Below, one piece after another: positions 61,282 through 64,000 of a DNA stretch of 64,000 nt. Source of the DNA: Chitinophagales bacterium. Its GTDB lineage: Bacteria > Bacteroidota > Bacteroidia > Chitinophagales > BACL12. The position numbers and the translations under genes are program-made. Every line of letters starts with the position of its first letter. The first letter of the stretch is position 1. Location of the stretch: positions 372,001 to 436,000 of the forward strand of contig JACJXO010000002.1 in the NCBI GenBank assembly GCA_020636645.1, in the 5' to 3' direction. The notes below the pieces were generated by a model that made no database searches, was not told the origin of the DNA, and was given only the letters and a program-made list of their open reading frames with translations.

Positions 61282-62448
61282 ATGAAAAAACACTACTACT
61301 CTGCTATCCTCACCGCTGCTGTTAGTTTGCTGGCTGTAACCACATCCGGCGATGCACAGGCACAGGGTTGCGTAGCTATTCGATCCATGACGGGCGAAGT
61401 AGCTTCCGGAAACAACCTGTTAATGAAAGGCGACATGCAGGTCGGCTTTGGCTATCGTTTCTTCCACTCCTATAAGCACTTCCGTGGTCCGCACGAAGAG
61501 TCTTACCGGGTAGGCGAAGGAACCGATGTACGCAATGACGTGAACGCCTTTGACCTGCTGTACACCTATGGCATCACTGACCGCTGGAATGCCACACTGG
61601 ACATTCCCTACACCTTCAACTGGAGGTCCTCTAAGTATGAACATGGCAATGCGCCAAACGGTGTGGACGTTCGTCGCTCTACCAATTCTCATGGCATTGG
61701 CGATATCCGTCTGCAGTTTGACCGCTGGATGATCGATCCGAACAGCTCAGATGCCAACGGCAATTTCAGCCTGGGTGCCGGCATCAAACTTCCAACCGGA
61801 AATTTCGCCTACCAGGACACTTTCTATTACAGAGGTGATGAAGGTGAGAACATCCTGAAAGAAGTGGATCAGTCCATTCAGTTAGGCGATGGCGGCTGGG
61901 GCTTCAGCCTTCAAAGCCAGGGTTTTGCCAAACTGGAATCTGATATCTTCTTTGCCTATTACAGCATCTATTACCTGTTCACACCAGGCGATACGCTGAG
62001 CTGGGAAAAGAGGGTAGATAAGATCGATGCTGCCAACGAACCTGCTGTCAACTATTCTATCTCTGACCAATTCCTGGTTCGTGGTGGTGTAACCTACACA
62101 CCAACCAGCTGGTCAGGCTCTGCAATCAACCTGGGTTTCCGCTTTGAAGGAATTCCGGTAGAAGACGTATTCGGCGAAACCAATGGCCGTCGTCGTCCGG
62201 GAAAGGTCTTCTCCGTTGATCCGGGCGTAACCTATGTAACCGGCAACCACATCTTCAGCCTGAACGTACCCATCGCATTGTATCGCAACCGCACGCAGAG
62301 CGTACAGGACATAGAACGTCAGCAGATCGATCCGGGTCCTTCAGGTGATCCTCGCTGGGGTGATGCCGCCTTCTCAGACTACACCATCTTCTTCAACTAC
62401 GGCTTCCGCATTTTTGGAAAGTCTCACGGAGATCATAACATGATGTAA
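61282..62448 (+). CDS. outer-membrane beta-barrel-like protein (transporter/phenol-degradation-associated family-like)
   Basis: A 388-residue exported protein. The signal peptide MKKHYYSAILTAAVSLLAVT ends near SGDAQAQ (start at 61282; the frame opens 39 bp earlier). A mature N-terminus with one Cys (GCVAIRSMTGEV) is followed by alternating aromatic/charged strands such as LQVGFGYRFFHSYKHF-like, YGITDRWNATLDIPYTFNW and SLGAGIKLPTGNFAYQDTF, and it ends in aromatic YTIFFNYGFRIFGKS. This resembles the MetA-pathway-type barrels found in many Bacteroidota. Substrate unknown. It lies 26 bp upstream of a small lipoprotein gene. Confidence 0.65.
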   Translation: MKKHYYSAILTAAVSLLAVTTSGDAQAQGCVAIRSMTGEVASGNNLLMKGDMQVGFGYRFFHSYKHFRGPHEESYRVGEGTDVRNDVNAFDLLYTYGITDRWNATLDIPYTFNWRSSKYEHGNAPNGVDVRRSTNSHGIGDIRLQFDRWMIDPNSSDANGNFSLGAGIKLPTGNFAYQDTFYYRGDEGENILKEVDQSIQLGDGGWGFSLQSQGFAKLESDIFFAYYSIYYLFTPGDTLSWEKRVDKIDAANEPAVNYSISDQFLVRGGVTYTPTSWSGSAINLGFRFEGIPVEDVFGETNGRRRPGKVFSVDPGVTYVTGNHIFSLNVPIALYRNRTQSVQDIERQQIDPGPSGDPRWGDAAFSDYTIFFNYGFRIFGKSHGDHNMM

Positions 62449-62474
62449 TTCACTCAAATCAAAAGACAACAGAA

Positions 62475-62714
62475 ATGCATAATAATTCACTATTCTTCGT
62501 GCTGGTACTGGTATTGGTTGCCGCATTGACATCCTGCTCCAAATCTGCCACCTGCGAGTGTACCACCAAAGAGGTGCTTGATGCAGACGGCACTGTACTA
62601 AGCAGTTCCAAAGACACCTATAAGAACTACGGAAACGACCCTACCTGTGATGATTGGGAAAGTGTAGAAACGACAGATTCTACCACCATTACCACTTCCT
62701 GCGTTTCCATCTGA
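62475..62714 (+). CDS. small Cys-containing lipoprotein of unknown function
   Basis: A 79-residue protein. FFVLVLVLVAALTSCSKSAT gives a lipoprotein signal with the lipid-modified Cys near residue 21. The mature part has four further Cys residues (CECTTKE, TCDDW, TSCVS), enough for two disulfides, and is rich in Thr and Ser. I do not recognise it. It sits 26 bp after the barrel gene and before a shared terminator, so the two are probably co-expressed in the outer envelope. Confidence 0.7.
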   Translation: MHNNSLFFVLVLVLVAALTSCSKSATCECTTKEVLDADGTVLSSSKDTYKNYGNDPTCDDWESVETTDSTTITTSCVSI

Positions 62715-62746
62715 TACTCCACTTTCCTTCATAGTCGTGGATTGAC

Positions 62747-62774
62747 AAAAGGCCGGCGTTAGCGCCGGCCTTTT
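62747..62774 (+). terminator. bidirectional rho-independent terminator
   Basis: AAAAGGCCGGCG, a 4-base loop and CGCCGGCCTTTT form a 12-bp stem flanked by A and T runs on either side. It ends the barrel-lipoprotein unit on the plus strand and could also serve minus-strand transcription from the pirin gene. Confidence 0.88.
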
Positions 62775-62826
62775 CACTTATGTAAGATAAATCGTATTCA
62801 GACAGCTATCGGAACCAATTACTAAT

Positions 62827-62842
62827 CCCGATAGCTATCGGG
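62827..62842. repeat. 16-bp perfect palindrome
   Basis: CCCGATAGCTATCGGG, with a partial copy (CAGCTATCGGAACCAAT) just before at 62803-62819 and short ACCAATAACTAATAACC-type direct repeats after it. I recall this palindrome as a dispersed element in several Bacteroidota genomes. It lies between the terminator and the end of the pirin gene. Its function is unknown. Confidence 0.6.
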
Positions 62843-62872
62843 ACCAATAACTAATAACCAAAAACCAATAAC

Positions 62873-63730
62873 TCAATAAGTCAGCATCCCCATCTTACCC
62901 ATCTGGTAGTCGCGGATAGCTTCCATGATCTCCGTCTGGGTGTTCATCACAAAAGGACCGTAACTGGAAACAGGTTCATTCAGAGGTTCGCCGGTTAGCA
63001 ACAGAAAATGACTGTCTTGTAAGGCTTCGATCTGAATAGAATTGCCGTCCTGCCGGAAGATGGCTACGAATCCACCTCCTGCCTGATGTTTGTCGTTGAA
63101 CTGCAGAAATCCATCCATCAGATATAATACCGCATTATGGGTAGTATCGACCGGTAACTCCAGTTTGTGTCCTTTCTGCATTCGACCCTCCACAGCTACC
63201 ACAGGTGTTCTGGTCTCCGCCGGTCCTGTCACGCCTTCCCAGGTGCCTGCTACCACACGGGCGGTCAGTCCTTCCTTTTCCACTACCGGAATGGAATCGG
63301 CTTTGATGTCCTGATAACGGGGTTGGATCATCTTGTCCTTTTTCGGCAGATTGACCCATAGCTGGATGAGGTTCATCTTTCCACCATTTTCCAGCCAGGG
63401 CTTCTGGGCTGCTTCGCTGTGGACAATACCCATACCGGCTGTCATCCACTGCACATCACCTCCATTCAGGAAACCCTCATTTCCACGTGAATCACGGTGG
63501 TGGATGGCTCCGTCAAACAGAAAAGTGATAGGCTCAAACCCGCGATGCGGATGAGGTGCCACGTCCAGTCCCGGACCTCCGGGTTCAATGTCTTTGTTGA
63601 AATGATGCAGCAACAAGAACGGATCCATCTGATCGATGTTCCTGATGGGCAAAGCCTGCTTCACAGTGTCATGCCCCAGGGCTACTTCATCTGCCCGGGC
63701 AATCAGTTGCACAGTTCTGAGTTGGGTCAT
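62873..63730 (-). CDS. pirin family protein
   Basis: A 285-residue bicupin. HPHRGFEPITFLFDGAIHHR (about 60-79) contributes metal-binding His residues. GGDVQWMTAGMGIVHSEA (about 89-106) and NLIQLWVNLPKKDKM (about 119-133) are pirin blocks, and the C-terminal cupin ends FLLLTGEPLNEPVSSYGPFV. Members include quercetin dioxygenase-like and redox-related proteins; the role here is unknown. It lies between two unusual inverted-repeat stretches. No operon partner is visible. Confidence 0.88.
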   Translation of the reverse strand: MTQLRTVQLIARADEVALGHDTVKQALPIRNIDQMDPFLLLHHFNKDIEPGGPGLDVAPHPHRGFEPITFLFDGAIHHRDSRGNEGFLNGGDVQWMTAGMGIVHSEAAQKPWLENGGKMNLIQLWVNLPKKDKMIQPRYQDIKADSIPVVEKEGLTARVVAGTWEGVTGPAETRTPVVAVEGRMQKGHKLELPVDTTHNAVLYLMDGFLQFNDKHQAGGGFVAIFRQDGNSIQIEALQDSHFLLLTGEPLNEPVSSYGPFVMNTQTEIMEAIRDYQMGKMGMLTY

Positions 63731-63792
63731 AGTGTGTCAACGCCGGGCCGCAACAGAATGTTCCGGAAGGAATGAAAGGCGGAAGACGAAAG

Positions 63793-63845
63793 ACGAAGGT
63801 CGGAATATGGAATCGCTATTTCGAATTCCGTATTCCGACCTTCGT
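63793..63845. repeat. long inverted repeat between the efflux and pirin genes
   Basis: ACGAAGGTCGGAATATGGAAT (63793-63813) and its complement (63825-63845) form a 21-bp stem with one G-T-type mismatch and an 11-base loop, preceded by GAAGACGAAAGACGAAGG direct repeats. It ends 4 bp before the stop of the efflux adaptor gene. It lacks a T-run, so it is more like a dispersed repeat (REP-like) element than a terminator. The 63731-63849 gap holds no gene. Confidence 0.65.
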
Positions 63846-63849
63846 ATTA

Positions 63850-64000
63850 CTACTCTTTCTCCACCTGCACCTTATCACCATCGTTCAATATGGTAGCAAC
63901 AGTATTATACGGACCGCTGATGACCACATCACCCTCTTTCAGGCCATCCAGTATCTGGATATAGCTGTCGTCCTGGATTCCGGTGGTAACCATGCGCATG
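63850..64000 (-). CDS. RND efflux periplasmic adaptor (membrane fusion protein), C-terminal fragment
   Basis: The last 50 codons of a gene that continues beyond the window. MVTTGIQDDSYIQILDGLKE, then GDVVISGPYNTVATI and NDGDKVQVEKE, are the terminal beta-strand and membrane-proximal domain of HlyD/MacA-like adaptors. Such proteins link an inner-membrane RND or MacB pump to an outer-membrane channel. The pump type cannot be judged from the fragment. Confidence 0.75.
   Translation of the reverse strand, partial: MRMVTTGIQDDSYIQILDGLKEGDVVISGPYNTVATILNDGDKVQVEKE

Overview
The window comes from a member of the Bacteroidota. It carries the complete type IX secretion (T9SS) outer-membrane translocon gene sprA. 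Three secreted proteins end in T9SS type A or type B sorting domains. Several genes are preceded by the Bacteroidota sigma-factor -7 motif TAnnTTTG. A CrtYcd-type lycopene cyclase and a TonB with long polyproline also fit. I cannot place it reliably below phylum. Both ends cut through genes.

Layout. (1) 1-17,081, all on the minus strand: one long exopolysaccharide/capsule operon. In transcription order it holds a winged-helix regulator with a good promoter, ugd (UDP-glucose dehydrogenase), a cupin of phosphomannose-isomerase type, a TviB-like UDP-HexNAc dehydrogenase, a Wzx flippase, a sulfotransferase, a glycosyltransferase, a Wzy/EpsG-like polymerase, a second sulfotransferase, two deacetylase-like paralogues, two GT4 enzymes, a third sulfotransferase, another GT4, a sugar-transfer-associated ATP-grasp protein and an initiating sugar transferase cut by the window edge. 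Together they predict an acidic (uronate-containing), sulfated surface polysaccharide. (2) 17,298-26,317, minus strand: kdsC-kdsA (Kdo synthesis), a RidA protein, an MscS channel, an M23/LysM lipoprotein, an aldehyde dehydrogenase, a six-repeat T9SS type B adhesin and an RluA-type pseudouridine synthase. (3) 26,389-28,104, plus strand: a secreted T9SS type A protein ending in a clear terminator. (4) 28,153-30,270: the most unusual part. One intact tRNA-Asn(GTT) gene is flanked downstream by four near-identical 374-bp cassettes, each holding a GIY-YIG nuclease gene plus tRNA-Asn fragments. Upstream it is flanked by six 84/85-bp tandem repeats carrying the 5' half of the same tRNA. In every pseudo-copy the join lies inside the anticodon and carries a GC-rich palindrome. 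A good promoter precedes the whole array. (5) 30,293-34,273: a PfkB kinase, a cytochrome b5-like protein, a GNAT acetyltransferase and an ABC-2 exporter. (6) 34,276-37,794, minus strand: the carotenoid operon crtI-crtB-crtYcd-crtZ, predicting zeaxanthin. (7) 37,840-53,220, minus strand: a DUF4286 protein, a TPR protein, a TonB-C-like protein, tonB, vanZ-like, gcvH, sprA, ruvA, maeB and an enoyl-CoA hydratase. (8) 53,325-57,652, plus strand: methylmalonyl-CoA mutase small and large subunits, then a T9SS type A protein. (9) 57,653-64,000: a PPK2 kinase, a double-AAA+ CbxX/CfxQ-type ATPase with a duplicated N-terminal module, an outer-membrane beta-barrel-like protein with a small lipoprotein, a pirin, and the C-terminus of an RND membrane-fusion protein.

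All functional names come from recognising motifs by eye. No database search was possible. Starts were moved inward where the longest frame began upstream of a convincing N-terminus, signal peptide, stop/start overlap or promoter.
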